Under the pieces are notes generated by a model, which saw only the letters and a list, made by a program, of their open reading frames with translations, was not told where the DNA came from and made no database searches. This document shows positions 35,178 to 43,622 of a stretch of DNA of 64,000 bases, piece by piece (positions within the stretch are counted from its first letter, which is position 1; every line of letters begins with the position of its first letter). The stretch is from Bacillus dicomae (lineage in GTDB: Bacteria; Bacillota; Bacilli; Bacillales; Bacillaceae_G): the NCBI RefSeq assembly GCF_006494425.1, contig NZ_VHIV01000002.1, forward strand, positions 1,364,001 through 1,428,000, read 5' to 3'. Position numbers and translations under genes: made by a program.

Positions 35178-35744
35178 TTATACATTTTCTGTTTCTTTTT
35201 CATCTGTATATTTATCTTCTAAGGAAATTAATAGAGGAATTGATATAGTTACAAGAATGATTAAAGTGGTTATAAAAGATTTAGAAAGAGAAACAGAACC
35301 TTCAATTAAAGGTGATAAAAACTTGAATGAAAGTATACTTGTTATGAAGGAAATTACTAAATAGCTAAAAAGTAATATATTTTTATTCTTTATAGATGCC
35401 TCTATAAAGTCTTTAATACAGGTTATTACGACAAATATAGTTAATATGATAAGAGAAATAAAATAATGTGTTACATTTGTCATACTAATAGTAGGATCGT
35501 CTATGATGTAAGCAAGTAACTTAGATACTAACATGCCTCCAAACAATAAAACAATAAAAGCGAGTAATCCTTCCGACATATAAGTGCTGAAATTATTTTT
35601 CTTGTTAAAAAGCTTATAGTTCAGAGTAGATTGGGTTATTTGAATTAGGAATAGGGTAATAATCCATACATAATATACAATTGGTAATTCTCCTGAGAAT
35701 AGAGAGATTAGGAAGTTTATTACTGTCCTTAAAATTTCAATCAT
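35178..35744 (-). CDS. Hypothetical integral membrane protein
   Basis: 188-aa protein with about five hydrophobic helices (VYYVWIITLFLIQI, GLLAFIVLLFGGMLVSKLLA, HYFISLIILTIFVVI, LLFSYLVISFITSILSF, FITTLIILVTISIPLLI) and a charged C-terminus. ATG with AGGAGGACTTTCGTA upstream. It stands in the AT-rich accessory region. I do not recognise a family. Confidence 0.65.
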   Translation of the reverse strand: MIEILRTVINFLISLFSGELPIVYYVWIITLFLIQITQSTLNYKLFNKKNNFSTYMSEGLLAFIVLLFGGMLVSKLLAYIIDDPTISMTNVTHYFISLIILTIFVVITCIKDFIEASIKNKNILLFSYLVISFITSILSFKFLSPLIEGSVSLSKSFITTLIILVTISIPLLISLEDKYTDEKETENV

Positions 35745-35918
35745 TACGAAAGTCCTCCTGTTTGTAAGCTGGTGACATTAAAATATGCTAGTCTATCGTT
35801 TAATAATTAAATTTACGAATTCAAACTTTTTCTAATTATTCCATAAAAAGGTGATGATATCAAGTTATACTTTTAACCAATCCCCCAAGGCTCAATACTA
35901 GAAAAAGAAATGTAATAT

Positions 35919-36108
35919 GTAATATAATTGAAAAAGTATATTTAAAAAATCAATGTTAATATTACCCTCCTATAAGTATTAACATGCGTAATTGAGGTGT
36001 TTTCTTTGTTGTTTTACGAACGAATTTCTATAATGGCCCCTCCTGTTCCGTAGCTTAGGAAAGTCTTTTTATTTCTGAGATTTTCAAAGTTATAGGAGGG
36101 TATGAAAA
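35919..36108 (+). promoter_or_regulatory. Translational-attenuation-like leader of the Bcr/CflA exporter
   Basis: A TATAAT box (35923-35928) precedes a leader in which TACCCTCCTATAA at 35963-35975 is perfectly complementary (13 bp) to 36090-36102, the segment holding the exporter ribosome-binding site AGGAGGG. A second anti-SD, CCCTCCT at 36038-36044, lies inside a small ORF and can pair with the same AGGAGGG. A ribosome paused on the small ORF would alter both pairings. The design parallels cat and erm translational attenuators. Confidence 0.65.
36006..36053 (+). CDS. 15-codon leader peptide ending APPVP
   Basis: TTG-initiated mini-ORF six bases after GAGGTG, encoding MLFYERISIMAPPVP and ending in TAG 55 bases before the exporter ATG. 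The codons for PPV overlap the anti-SD sequence CCCTCCT. Proline-rich ends are known to slow ribosomes. The second TTG at 36009 is an alternative start. Confidence 0.5.
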   Translation: MLFYERISIMAPPVP

Positions 36109-37308
36109 ATGAAAAAAGTCTCAGTACCATCACTTTTGTTAATGATTGTTCTTGTTGCATTTCCGCAAATTAGTGAAACGATTTACACACCGTCTTTACC
36201 GGATATTTCAAAGGCGTTACAGGTAAGTAATAATGAGGTGCAGTTAACACTTAGTGTGTATTTTGCTGGATTTGCGTTAGGTGTATTTTTTATTGGGTGG
36301 TTATCAGATATAATTGGCCGTCGCCCGGCAATGTTATTTGGAATTGTTGTATATGGCGTGGGGAGTTTCTTATGCTTTATTGCAAATTCCATTGAAGTTT
36401 TATTGGTAAGTCGTTTTATTCAAGCGTTTGGAGCAAGTGCAGGATCCGTGGTTACACAAACGATTCTTCGGGAAAGTGTAGATGGCCATAAGAGGCATGT
36501 TATGTTTGCTCAAATTTCGGCAGTCATTGCTTTTACACCAGCGATAGGACCATTAATTGGTGGCTTTCTTGATCAAATGTTTGGATTTAAAATCGTATTT
36601 TTGAGTTTAGTAGTTATGAGTATCGGGATTTTTCTGTATACGTTTGTTTCTCTTCCAGAAACAAAAGCGGACTCAGTAACGAATAAAATTAAGGTGTTTT
36701 CAGTTTTGAAAAGGCTAATTACCAATCCGAAAGTAGTAACATATGGGCTATTAATTGGAGGAGCGAATGGTGTTTTGTTTAGCTATTATGCAGAAGCACC
36801 GTTTATCTTTATTGAATACTTTCAGTTATCGCCTAGTATGTATGGATTTTTAGGAATTGTTGTTGCGTCTGCTTCTATTGTTGGAGCGAAAGTTTCAAAA
36901 CGTTTACTTGCTATTTATAAACCAGAGAAAATTATATATATCGGTTGTCTCGTAATGACAGGAGGAGCTATCCTTTTATCTGTTATTACGTTTGTTGGAT
37001 CAAATCCAAACATAATATATATGATTGGATTTTTAATAGCGATGTTTATATTGTTATTAGGAATCGGAGTAGCGCTACCTAACTGTTTAAGTTTAGCGTT
37101 AGTAGATTTTCAAGATGTTATTGGTACTGCGGGAGCATTGTTTAGCTTGGGGTACTATGTAATTGTAACGATGACAATATGGGGAATGAGTCAGCTGCAT
37201 ACAGGATCGTTACTGGTGATGCCACTTTATTTTCTAGCTATAGTCGTTATCATGATGGTGTTTACTAAAGTTTTTATTTTAGGTAAACGAACTTCAAAAA
37301 CGATTTGA
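36109..37308 (+). CDS. Bcr/CflA-family multidrug efflux MFS transporter
   Basis: 399-aa drug:proton antiporter with 12 predicted helices. ISETIYTPSLPDISKALQVS after helix 1, FIGWLSDIIGRRPAMLFG (motif A) and RFIQAFGASAGSVVTQTILRE (helix 4, drug antiporter arginine) define the Bcr/CflA group. The ATG at 36109 lies eight bases after AGGAGGG, which is sequestered by upstream complementary segments, so expression is probably induced by translation stress or a drug. Own terminator. Substrates in the family include bicyclomycin, chloramphenicol and florfenicol. Confidence 0.9.
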   Translation: MKKVSVPSLLLMIVLVAFPQISETIYTPSLPDISKALQVSNNEVQLTLSVYFAGFALGVFFIGWLSDIIGRRPAMLFGIVVYGVGSFLCFIANSIEVLLVSRFIQAFGASAGSVVTQTILRESVDGHKRHVMFAQISAVIAFTPAIGPLIGGFLDQMFGFKIVFLSLVVMSIGIFLYTFVSLPETKADSVTNKIKVFSVLKRLITNPKVVTYGLLIGGANGVLFSYYAEAPFIFIEYFQLSPSMYGFLGIVVASASIVGAKVSKRLLAIYKPEKIIYIGCLVMTGGAILLSVITFVGSNPNIIYMIGFLIAMFILLLGIGVALPNCLSLALVDFQDVIGTAGALFSLGYYVIVTMTIWGMSQLHTGSLLVMPLYFLAIVVIMMVFTKVFILGKRTSKTI

Positions 37309-37368
37309 AAATAAAATGGGAACAAATCGTTATTTTGTGTAAAGGTATTAACCCTTAAGTATAAAGAT

Positions 37369-37409
37369 AAAAATGCTCTCTCAAAATTTTTTTGGAGAGC
37401 ATTTTTGTT
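37369..37409 (+). terminator. Terminator after the exporter
   Basis: AAAAATGCTCTC (37369-37380) pairs with GAGAGCATTTTT (37395-37406). Confidence 0.83.
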
Positions 37410-37552
37410 TTAGCACATCTAAAATAGTTTTTTCATTCAAATAGATTCCTAAGTTTAACATTTTTTGGGTAATGTAGTTGTGATGAGGATATTCCTTTAT
37501 TATAATTACTTATATATTCGAATTAATATATATTAGAAGGAGCGAAAGTTTT

Positions 37553-38020
37553 TTGAGTGAAGTATCTAAAGAAATTAAAATAGCCGAAAAATTAAAATTT
37601 TGGGAAGAGCAAGATCAAATAAATAAAGAATTAATACCGAGAGTTGTTAAAAATCATGAAATGATTACAGACTTGGCAACTCAATTTGATAAAAATTTAA
37701 TATCAATGTCTTTGTTACAAGAAAATATAGATGAAAATGATGAGGAGATTAGTAGTTTACATGAGAAGTTAAAAAGCGAATCATCTAAACGGATGGAACA
37801 AATAAGTGAATTAACTGCTAAAGTAGAAGAACAAGATATACATATTAGTGAGATGAAAAGTATGTTGATGAATCAAGAGGAAGAGATTAGAGAGGTAAAA
37901 AAAGTTCTGGAAAAAGTGAATAAAAGTGTAGGAGTTACAGGGAATAATAAAGGGAATGTAGCTGTCAATATAGGTGTTTTAATTGCAATAATACTATCTA
38001 TTATTGCAATTATTTTATGA
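37553..38020 (+). CDS. Coiled-coil tail-anchored membrane protein (first gene of a two-gene module)
   Basis: 155-aa protein. Residues about 5-120 are almost continuous charged heptads (LQENIDENDEEISSLHEKLK, SELTAKVEEQDIHISEMKSM), then a short polar linker, then a C-terminal hydrophobic helix (VNIGVLIAIILSIIAIIL, last 18 residues). It should be tail-anchored with a long cytoplasmic coiled coil. TTG start with AAGGAG upstream. Nine bases before the next gene, so co-translated. No database family comes to mind; architecture suggests a scaffold or sensor partner of the downstream protein. Confidence 0.78.
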   Translation: MSEVSKEIKIAEKLKFWEEQDQINKELIPRVVKNHEMITDLATQFDKNLISMSLLQENIDENDEEISSLHEKLKSESSKRMEQISELTAKVEEQDIHISEMKSMLMNQEEEIREVKKVLEKVNKSVGVTGNNKGNVAVNIGVLIAIILSIIAIIL

Positions 38021-38029
38021 GGTGTATGT

Positions 38030-39136
38030 ATGAAATCTTATCAAATGTTGGAGTCATTAAAAAAGATACCGAAATCAGCATCCACATCAAGTGATTTATC
38101 AAAAGAAGAGATGTTTTCTCATTTAGAAACACTAAAAGATAGGGATGTTATACTACAAGCAGGCATTTATTCATCAATAATAGGTTATCAAATACTTGAA
38201 ACAAGGAATGTTCCGGATGAGTTGTTTGATGCATATGCTTCCCAGTACCCACAACTTTCTAGTAGTGGTGTATCTCTTTATGAAAAGTATGTAGAAGTTT
38301 ATGAAAAGGGAGAAAGTTCTATTACTGGTTTTGTAAATGGGGTTAAAGGAAAGCAATTTGAATATTATGTCCAAAATAATTTATCAGAAAGATATCCGGA
38401 CTATGATTTTACTATTGCAGAGAGTGCCAACCAACCTATATGGGATATAAAAGGTATTAGCCAAGAAAACGGGGAAGAAATGTTAATTCAGGTGAAAATG
38501 ATGGATACTGCGCAAGCAAACCATTTGTCTAATATTATGCAAGCTAATCCAGATGTTTATTATGCTACTAGTTCAGAAATACGAGAAAAAATTCTTGCTG
38601 CAAAACCGGAATTACAGGAACAATTTATTCCAATTGATATCTCAAGTTATGAATTTACACAAGATGTACAAGATGGATTGGAAACATTGAGGGAAAACTT
38701 AGGAATTGATTTACCAGATGAAGTTTTTGCGTTAGCACCATATTCAACAGAAATAGTTTTAGGGATAAAACTACTCTTTGATCTAGCCTCGGTGAATAGG
38801 GATTTTAAACAGGTGCAATCTACTGATAAAGCACGTCTAGGGGCAGTGAAAGCTTTAATTCTGTTTTCGAGGTTTGGCATCAATACAATTTTAGGTGTTG
38901 TGGGATCATCACTAGGTTCAATTGTAGCACCCGGTGTTGGTACAGTGTTCGGTGTAGTAGCTGCATTGGTTGTAGGGAGTAAACTAAATAAAAAAATTGC
39001 ACCGTATGCACTGAAAATCGCGTATACATTAGTAGGGCTCAATGAAGAAGATGTATTCTACTTTAAAAATATGGAAAGGGTACATGATTTGGCACTTGAG
39101 TATAGAAAAAATAGTTTACTTTTACAACAACCGTAA
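38030..39136 (+). CDS. Putative PD-(D/E)XK-like nuclease fused to a glycine-zipper membrane domain
   Basis: 368-aa protein of unknown family. Residues 1-95 are helical. Residues 106-205 look like a restriction-endonuclease fold: GKQFEYYV helix with E111, WDIKG with D139, and LIQVK with Q154 and K156, followed by DVYYATS. Residues 283-317 form a glycine-rich double hydrophobic segment (GVVGSSLGSIVAPGVGTVFG), like glycine zippers of membrane-inserting proteins. ATG after GAGGTG, nine bases downstream of the coiled-coil gene; strong terminator follows. Nuclease assignment is by pattern only and needs structure prediction. It could be a defence effector, a toxin or an envelope protein. Confidence 0.72.
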   Translation: MKSYQMLESLKKIPKSASTSSDLSKEEMFSHLETLKDRDVILQAGIYSSIIGYQILETRNVPDELFDAYASQYPQLSSSGVSLYEKYVEVYEKGESSITGFVNGVKGKQFEYYVQNNLSERYPDYDFTIAESANQPIWDIKGISQENGEEMLIQVKMMDTAQANHLSNIMQANPDVYYATSSEIREKILAAKPELQEQFIPIDISSYEFTQDVQDGLETLRENLGIDLPDEVFALAPYSTEIVLGIKLLFDLASVNRDFKQVQSTDKARLGAVKALILFSRFGINTILGVVGSSLGSIVAPGVGTVFGVVAALVVGSKLNKKIAPYALKIAYTLVGLNEEDVFYFKNMERVHDLALEYRKNSLLLQQP

Positions 39137-39146
39137 GTTTATGTAT

Positions 39147-39180
39147 AAAAGAGTCTCATTTTTTAATGAGACTCTTTTAT
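39147..39180 (+). terminator. Terminator of the two-gene module
   Basis: 14-bp perfect stem AAAAGAGTCTCATT / AATGAGACTCTTTT with a four-base loop. Confidence 0.9.
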
Positions 39181-39230
39181 ACTTTAACATTAATTATAGG
39201 TATGAATATATAATTAATGTTAAAGTATAA
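39177..39230. repeat. 21-bp perfect inverted repeat
   Basis: 39177-39197 is perfectly complementary to 39210-39230 (core ACTTTAACATTAATTAT), with a 12-base loop. It starts inside the tail of the preceding terminator. Too AT-rich and long for an ordinary terminator; it may be a protein-binding or recombination site, or a small miniature element. Confidence 0.6.
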
Positions 39231-39256
39231 CAAATTTGTATAGTTATGGTTTTTAG

Positions 39257-39478
39257 TTGGATAAAAATAATATATATTTATTAGGTTCTCCTGTTAAAAT
39301 TCGAATATTAAATAGGCCATTACATACAACTAATATTTTATTTAGAAAACGCCCAGATAATATGAAGGGAGAAATTAAAGGTATTATTAAGGAAAAGATA
39401 AAAGCTGAAGAGAAGAGTTTTCCACTTTCCGGTGTATTGTTGATTGTTTTAAGTGTAGTTATATTTTTCCTAAAGTAG
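39257..39478 (+). CDS. Small hypothetical protein with C-terminal membrane helix
   Basis: 73-aa ORF from a TTG without a convincing ribosome-binding site. The body (IYLLGSPVKIRILNRPLHTT) is protein-like and the C-terminus is a membrane helix (PLSGVLLIVLSVVIFFLK). It may be the C-terminal part of a truncated gene. Not recognised. Confidence 0.4.
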   Translation: MDKNNIYLLGSPVKIRILNRPLHTTNILFRKRPDNMKGEIKGIIKEKIKAEEKSFPLSGVLLIVLSVVIFFLK

Positions 39479-39972
39479 GAGATAGGATAAATAAGAGATG
39501 CAGAAGCTAGTGACTTTGTAGTTCTATTAATATATTAAATCTCGGCGTGGTGCGTTAATTGCATGTGTAAGCAATTACAGTACAAACTATAAGTAGTGAA
39601 ATAACCAAGGGGGATAGGATCTCCTCGGTTATTTATATTGTAATAATATTCATACCGGAATCATATTGAATAGATGTATTTTATTGTTAATTTAGTTAAA
39701 AATTAATCAGACTTATGTATAATAATTTATTGAAAAAATAATTGAATTTTTCAGATTAATAAATTAATATAAGGTAAGTAATTTTAAGATTTATAGAATA
39801 TTGGAAGATGAAAGGTTTTGAGAATTTTATTAGGAGCACAAAACGATTTTAGGATAGCTTTAAAGCTAGTGTAAAATGACGTTTGCTTCATCATTTTCAG
39901 GGCCGAAAGGAATTAGGGGAAAGCATCTTACTTAAAAATGCGGCTATGAATCATCTAAGAGGGGGAAGTGAA
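39479..39972. other. Intergenic region and leader upstream of the amino acid permease
   Basis: 494 bases. A hairpin (AATTGC with GCAATT near 39555-39575) and a terminator-like hairpin (39600-39633) occur early. The last 130 bases before the permease hold small complementary blocks (AGCTTTAAAGCT near 39857; AAATGA and TCATTT near 39877-39897) and may be a 5' regulatory RNA, but I cannot match it to a known riboswitch or T-box. Confidence 0.4.
39600..39636 (+). terminator. Terminator-like hairpin upstream of the permease
   Basis: AATAACCAAGGGGGAT (39600-39615) pairs with 39619-39633 with G-U pairs. The T tract is short. Confidence 0.5.
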
Positions 39973-41364
39973 GTGGCAAACAAGGAATTGAAAAGAGGTT
40001 TAGAAGCACGTCATATTCAAATGATTGCTTTAGGCGGAACGATTGGTGTTGGCTTGTTTATGGGGTCAGCCAGCACGATTAAATGGACAGGTCCGTCGGT
40101 TATGCTTGCTTATGCAATTGCAGGTATTTTTATCTTCTTCATCATGCGTGCCATGGGAGAAATGTTGTATATGGAGCCAAGTACAGGCTCATTTGCGACA
40201 TTCGGTCATAAGTATATTCACCCGTTAGCTGGTTATATGACAGCGTGGAGTAACTGGTTCCAGTGGGTTATCGTTGGGATGTCAGAGATTATCGCGGTTG
40301 GGGCGTATATGCAATATTGGTTCCCTGACTTACCAGCTTGGATACCAGGTGTAATTGCAATGGTTATTCTTGGCGCAGCTAACTTAATTTCTGTTAAGTC
40401 ATTTGGTGAATTTGAATTTTGGTTTGCGATGATTAAAATCGTTACGATTCTATTAATGATTATTGCGGGATTTGGACTTATTTTCTTTGGAATTGGTAAC
40501 GGTGGAGAAGCGATTGGTATATCAAATCTTTGGTCAAATGGCGGTTTCTTTACAGGTGGTTTTTCAGGATTCTTCTTTGCATTATCACTTGTAGTTGGTG
40601 CATACCAAGGTGTGGAATTAATCGGTATTACTGCTGGTGAAGCGAAGGATCCGAAGAAGACACTTACAAGAGCGATTCAAAGTACAATTTGGCGTATTTT
40701 AATTTTCTATATTGGTGCTATTTTCGTTATTGTAACTGTGTATCCATGGGATCAATTAAGTACAATTGGTAGTCCGTTCGTAGCAACTTTTGCGAAAGTT
40801 GGTATTACGGCAGCTGCTGGACTTATTAACTTCGTTGTTATTACAGCAGCAATGTCTGGTTGTAATAGTGGTATTTATAGTGCTGGTCGTATGCTATATA
40901 CATTAGGTGTAAATGGACAAGCACCTAAATATTTCACGAAACTTTCTGGAAATGGTGTACCTTTATTCGGAACAGTTGGCGTAATTATCGGTTTAGCGGT
41001 TGGTGTTGTTTTAAGTTATATCGCACCGAAAAACTTATTCGTATATGTATATAGTGCGAGTGTACTTCCTGGTATGGTACCATGGTTCGTTATTTTAATT
41101 AGTCAAATTAATTTTAGAAAAGAAAAAGGGGCAGAGATGAAGGATCATCCGTTCAAAATGCCATTTGCTCCTGTTACAAACTATTTGACGATCGCCTTTT
41201 TAATAATGGTGTTAATCGGGATGTGGTTTAACGATGATACACGTATTTCACTAGTTGTAGGTATTGTTTTCTTAGCTATCGTAACAATTAGTTTCTATGC
41301 TTTCGGAATAGGGAAACGACCTCCGTTAGATGTTCCAAATGATCAAGAGATTTCAAGTAAATAA
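39973..41364 (+). CDS. Amino acid permease (APC family, AAT subfamily)
   Basis: 463-aa membrane transporter with 12 helices. The N-terminal signature [27 protein letters not shown] is that of the YbgF/AapA/proline-specific permease group. [24 protein letters not shown] (seen as [20 protein letters not shown]) is the helix-6 motif. GTG start at 39973, seven bases after AGAGGGGG; longer in-frame starts upstream lack a ribosome-binding site. Monocistronic, bidirectional terminator downstream. It imports amino acids by proton symport; which ones is not visible. Confidence 0.91.
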   Translation: MANKELKRGLEARHIQMIALGGTIGVGLFMGSASTIKWTGPSVMLAYAIAGIFIFFIMRAMGEMLYMEPSTGSFATFGHKYIHPLAGYMTAWSNWFQWVIVGMSEIIAVGAYMQYWFPDLPAWIPGVIAMVILGAANLISVKSFGEFEFWFAMIKIVTILLMIIAGFGLIFFGIGNGGEAIGISNLWSNGGFFTGGFSGFFFALSLVVGAYQGVELIGITAGEAKDPKKTLTRAIQSTIWRILIFYIGAIFVIVTVYPWDQLSTIGSPFVATFAKVGITAAAGLINFVVITAAMSGCNSGIYSAGRMLYTLGVNGQAPKYFTKLSGNGVPLFGTVGVIIGLAVGVVLSYIAPKNLFVYVYSASVLPGMVPWFVILISQINFRKEKGAEMKDHPFKMPFAPVTNYLTIAFLIMVLIGMWFNDDTRISLVVGIVFLAIVTISFYAFGIGKRPPLDVPNDQEISSK

Positions 41365-41371
41365 AGATAGT

Positions 41372-41410
41372 AAAAAGTCCGATTTCTCATTTGGAAATCG
41401 GACTTTTTGT
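41372..41410. terminator. Bidirectional terminator
   Basis: 15-bp perfect stem AAAAAGTCCGATTTC / GAAATCGGACTTTTT between convergent genes. Confidence 0.92.
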
Positions 41411-41412
41411 TA

Positions 41413-42432
41413 TTAAAACTTTTCTAAAACGATCTTCCCAATTGTACTTCCGCTTTCAAGTAGTGCATGTGCTTTCTTTACGTTTTCAGCGTTAATTGGT
41501 GTGAATGTTTCATTTAAAGTAGTCTTTAAAATGCCTTCATCTAGTAGTTCGCTTACTTTATTTAATAGTTCGTGCTGCGTGATCATGTCTCCAGTTTCAT
41601 ACATCGCTTTTGTAAACATAAACTCCCAAACGAGTGTAGCACTTTTACTTTTTAAAATACCCATCTCAAGAGGGTGCTCATTTTCTACGATAGAGCAAAT
41701 TTTTCCTTGTGGTTTAATGAGGTCACATATTGCTTGCCAATGTTGATCTGTATTGTTTAAGCAGAAAATATAATCTACGTCTTTTAGCCCGAACTCTAAT
41801 ATTTGTTCTTGTAAAGGTTGGTGATGGTTAATGATATAATCAGCACCAAATTTTTCAACCCAGTGTATCGTTTCATTACGGGATGCAGTTGTGATTACAT
41901 TTAGTCCAGCCCATTTTGCTAATTGAATGGCAATTGAGCCAACACCACCAGCACCGCCGATAATTAAAATGTTTTTAAAGGAGTTCGTATCTTTCTTATT
42001 ATAATCAATACCTAAACGTTCGAATAAACCTTCCCATGCTGTAATAGCTGTTAAAGGAAGTGCTGCAGATTCAGCATCACTTAACGTTTTTGGTTTTTTA
42101 CCAACGATTCTTTCATCAACTAGGTGGTATTCACTATATGTACCTTGCCTCGTAATGCTTCCAGCGTAAAACACTTCGTCGCCATCTTTAAATAACGTAC
42201 AATTTTCGCCGGTTTGTACAACAACACCACTCGCATCCCAGCCAAGTATTTTCGCTACATCTTCTTTTTTATCTTTCGGAGATCGAACTTTTGTATCAAC
42301 TGGATTAACGGAAATAGCGTTAATTTTAACGAGTATATCTCTTCCTGTAGCAACAGGTCGTTCAACTTCCATATCAATTAAACTGTTTTCTTCTTCAATA
42401 GGTAAGTATTCATGTAAACCAATTGCTTTCAT
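41413..42432 (-). CDS. Zinc-binding-type alcohol dehydrogenase family protein (MDR, quinone oxidoreductase-like)
   Basis: 339-aa MDR enzyme of the zinc-independent alcohol dehydrogenase (ZADH1/YhdH-type) branch. SVNPVDTKVRS and GWDASGVVVQTG lie in the GroES domain, and the NADPH loop is IIGGAGGVGSIAIQLAKWAG. The start at 42432 has GGAGGG upstream with a spacing of seven; an in-frame ATG five codons earlier is rejected. Third MDR paralogue of the window. Substrate unknown. Confidence 0.9.
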   Translation of the reverse strand: MKAIGLHEYLPIEEENSLIDMEVERPVATGRDILVKINAISVNPVDTKVRSPKDKKEDVAKILGWDASGVVVQTGENCTLFKDGDEVFYAGSITRQGTYSEYHLVDERIVGKKPKTLSDAESAALPLTAITAWEGLFERLGIDYNKKDTNSFKNILIIGGAGGVGSIAIQLAKWAGLNVITTASRNETIHWVEKFGADYIINHHQPLQEQILEFGLKDVDYIFCLNNTDQHWQAICDLIKPQGKICSIVENEHPLEMGILKSKSATLVWEFMFTKAMYETGDMITQHELLNKVSELLDEGILKTTLNETFTPINAENVKKAHALLESGSTIGKIVLEKF

Positions 42433-42742
42433 TTGTATTCCCTCCATTAAAGTAAGAGTCCTTTACTCTTTTATTATAGTAGGTGGAGTGTCATTATGTA
42501 AAAAAGTTAAGTCTTTTCAATTTTGTAAAAGGTCTGTTTCAGCATCATGTAGTACTGTGTAACTGGAGAGGATCAGCCATCGTTTTGGTTTTATAGGCGT
42601 CGGATGAAAGTTATACTTATTTTTCCAGTGTACCTTGCAATGAACAATACCAAGTGGTATGTTATACTTGTAGTTACTTATTATAAAACAGTACTGAATA
42701 ATAAATAGTAGTGGATGTCAATTAGAATAGGGTGAATGAATA

Positions 42743-43072
42743 TTGAATGTACAATTTAAAAAAGGAGTTTTAGAACTTTGTGTTCTTGTCTTACTTGATA
42801 AGCAAGACCGTTATGGGTATGAATTAGTTCGAAGTATTTCCAATCAAATTGAAATATCAGAAGGGTCTGTTTATCCTCTACTTCGTAGATTAACTAAAGA
42901 AGAATATTTTACAACGTATTTACAGGAGTCTTCAGAAGGGCCTTCAAGGAAGTATTATACACTGACGGATAAAGGTAGAACGTATTTGTATCAACTTTTG
43001 GAGGAATGGAATGAGTTCTCACAAGGTGTCAATCAATTAATTAAAGAAGGTGTACGTAATGACGAAAGATAA
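42743..43072 (+). CDS. PadR-family transcriptional regulator
   Basis: 109-aa winged-helix regulator. The PadR core LCVLVLLDKQDRYGYELVRSISNQIEISEGSVYPLLRRLTKEEYF and the wing PSRKYYTLTDKGRTYL are visible, followed by a dimerisation helix. TTG start after AGGGTGA. First gene of a three-gene operon with DUF1700 and DUF4097 genes, overlapping the second by 14 bases. Such operons are linked to envelope stress in Firmicutes. Confidence 0.9.
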   Translation: MNVQFKKGVLELCVLVLLDKQDRYGYELVRSISNQIEISEGSVYPLLRRLTKEEYFTTYLQESSEGPSRKYYTLTDKGRTYLYQLLEEWNEFSQGVNQLIKEGVRNDER

Positions 43073-43622
43073 ATTTTTACAACAATTAAATGCATCTCTA
43101 AAAAGATTATCTGATAAAGAGCGTGCAGATATTTTAAAAGATTATGAAGAACATTTTACTTTCGGATTAGAGGAAGGGAAAAGCGAAGAAGAAATTGCAG
43201 CTTCATTAGGTTCTCCAGCTCAAATCGCCAAAGAGTTATTAGCAGATTATCATATTGAGAAAGTAACAACAAGTGCAACAACAGGAAATGTTTTTCGGGC
43301 AATTTGGGCAGTAGTTGGATTAGGTTTTTTTAATTTGTTAATCGTACTTGGACCTGCAATTACTTTAGCGGCATTGCTTTTTTCAGGTTGGGTTCTAGGT
43401 ATCTCATTTTTAGGTGCACCATTACTTGTTTTAGTTGATACTATTATACATCCAAATACATTCTTGCTATTTAATCTTTTCGTTTCTTTAGCACTTTGTG
43501 GTCTTGGATATTTCATTAGTATTGCTATGTTATTTTTAACGAAGCTAGCAAAGAATGGATTTGTTCGTTATTTAAAATTCAATATAGCACTAGTAAAAGG
43601 TGGTTTGAAGCATGATAAATAA
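43059..43622 (+). CDS. DUF1700 membrane protein
   Basis: 187-aa protein. Residues 1-70 are the DUF1700 helical domain (LNASLKRLSDKERADILKDY, EGKSEEEIAASLGSPAQIAKE), followed by two or three hydrophobic helices (residues about 75-165). The ATG at 43059 has GAAGGTG upstream and overlaps the PadR gene; the 3' end overlaps the DUF4097 gene by 11 bases. Likely a membrane component of the PadR-controlled envelope module. Function unknown. Confidence 0.87.
   Translation: MTKDKFLQQLNASLKRLSDKERADILKDYEEHFTFGLEEGKSEEEIAASLGSPAQIAKELLADYHIEKVTTSATTGNVFRAIWAVVGLGFFNLLIVLGPAITLAALLFSGWVLGISFLGAPLLVLVDTIIHPNTFLLFNLFVSLALCGLGYFISIAMLFLTKLAKNGFVRYLKFNIALVKGGLKHDK

Noticed and set aside
38647-39042. 131-codon minus-strand frame opposite the nuclease-like gene
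   Set aside because: Shadow of the plus-strand gene, rich in Thr/Pro/Asn from antisense codons, no start signal.
39840-39972. Riboswitch or T-box upstream of the amino acid permease
   Set aside because: Some local complementarity exists, but no recognised consensus and no terminator immediately before the gene.
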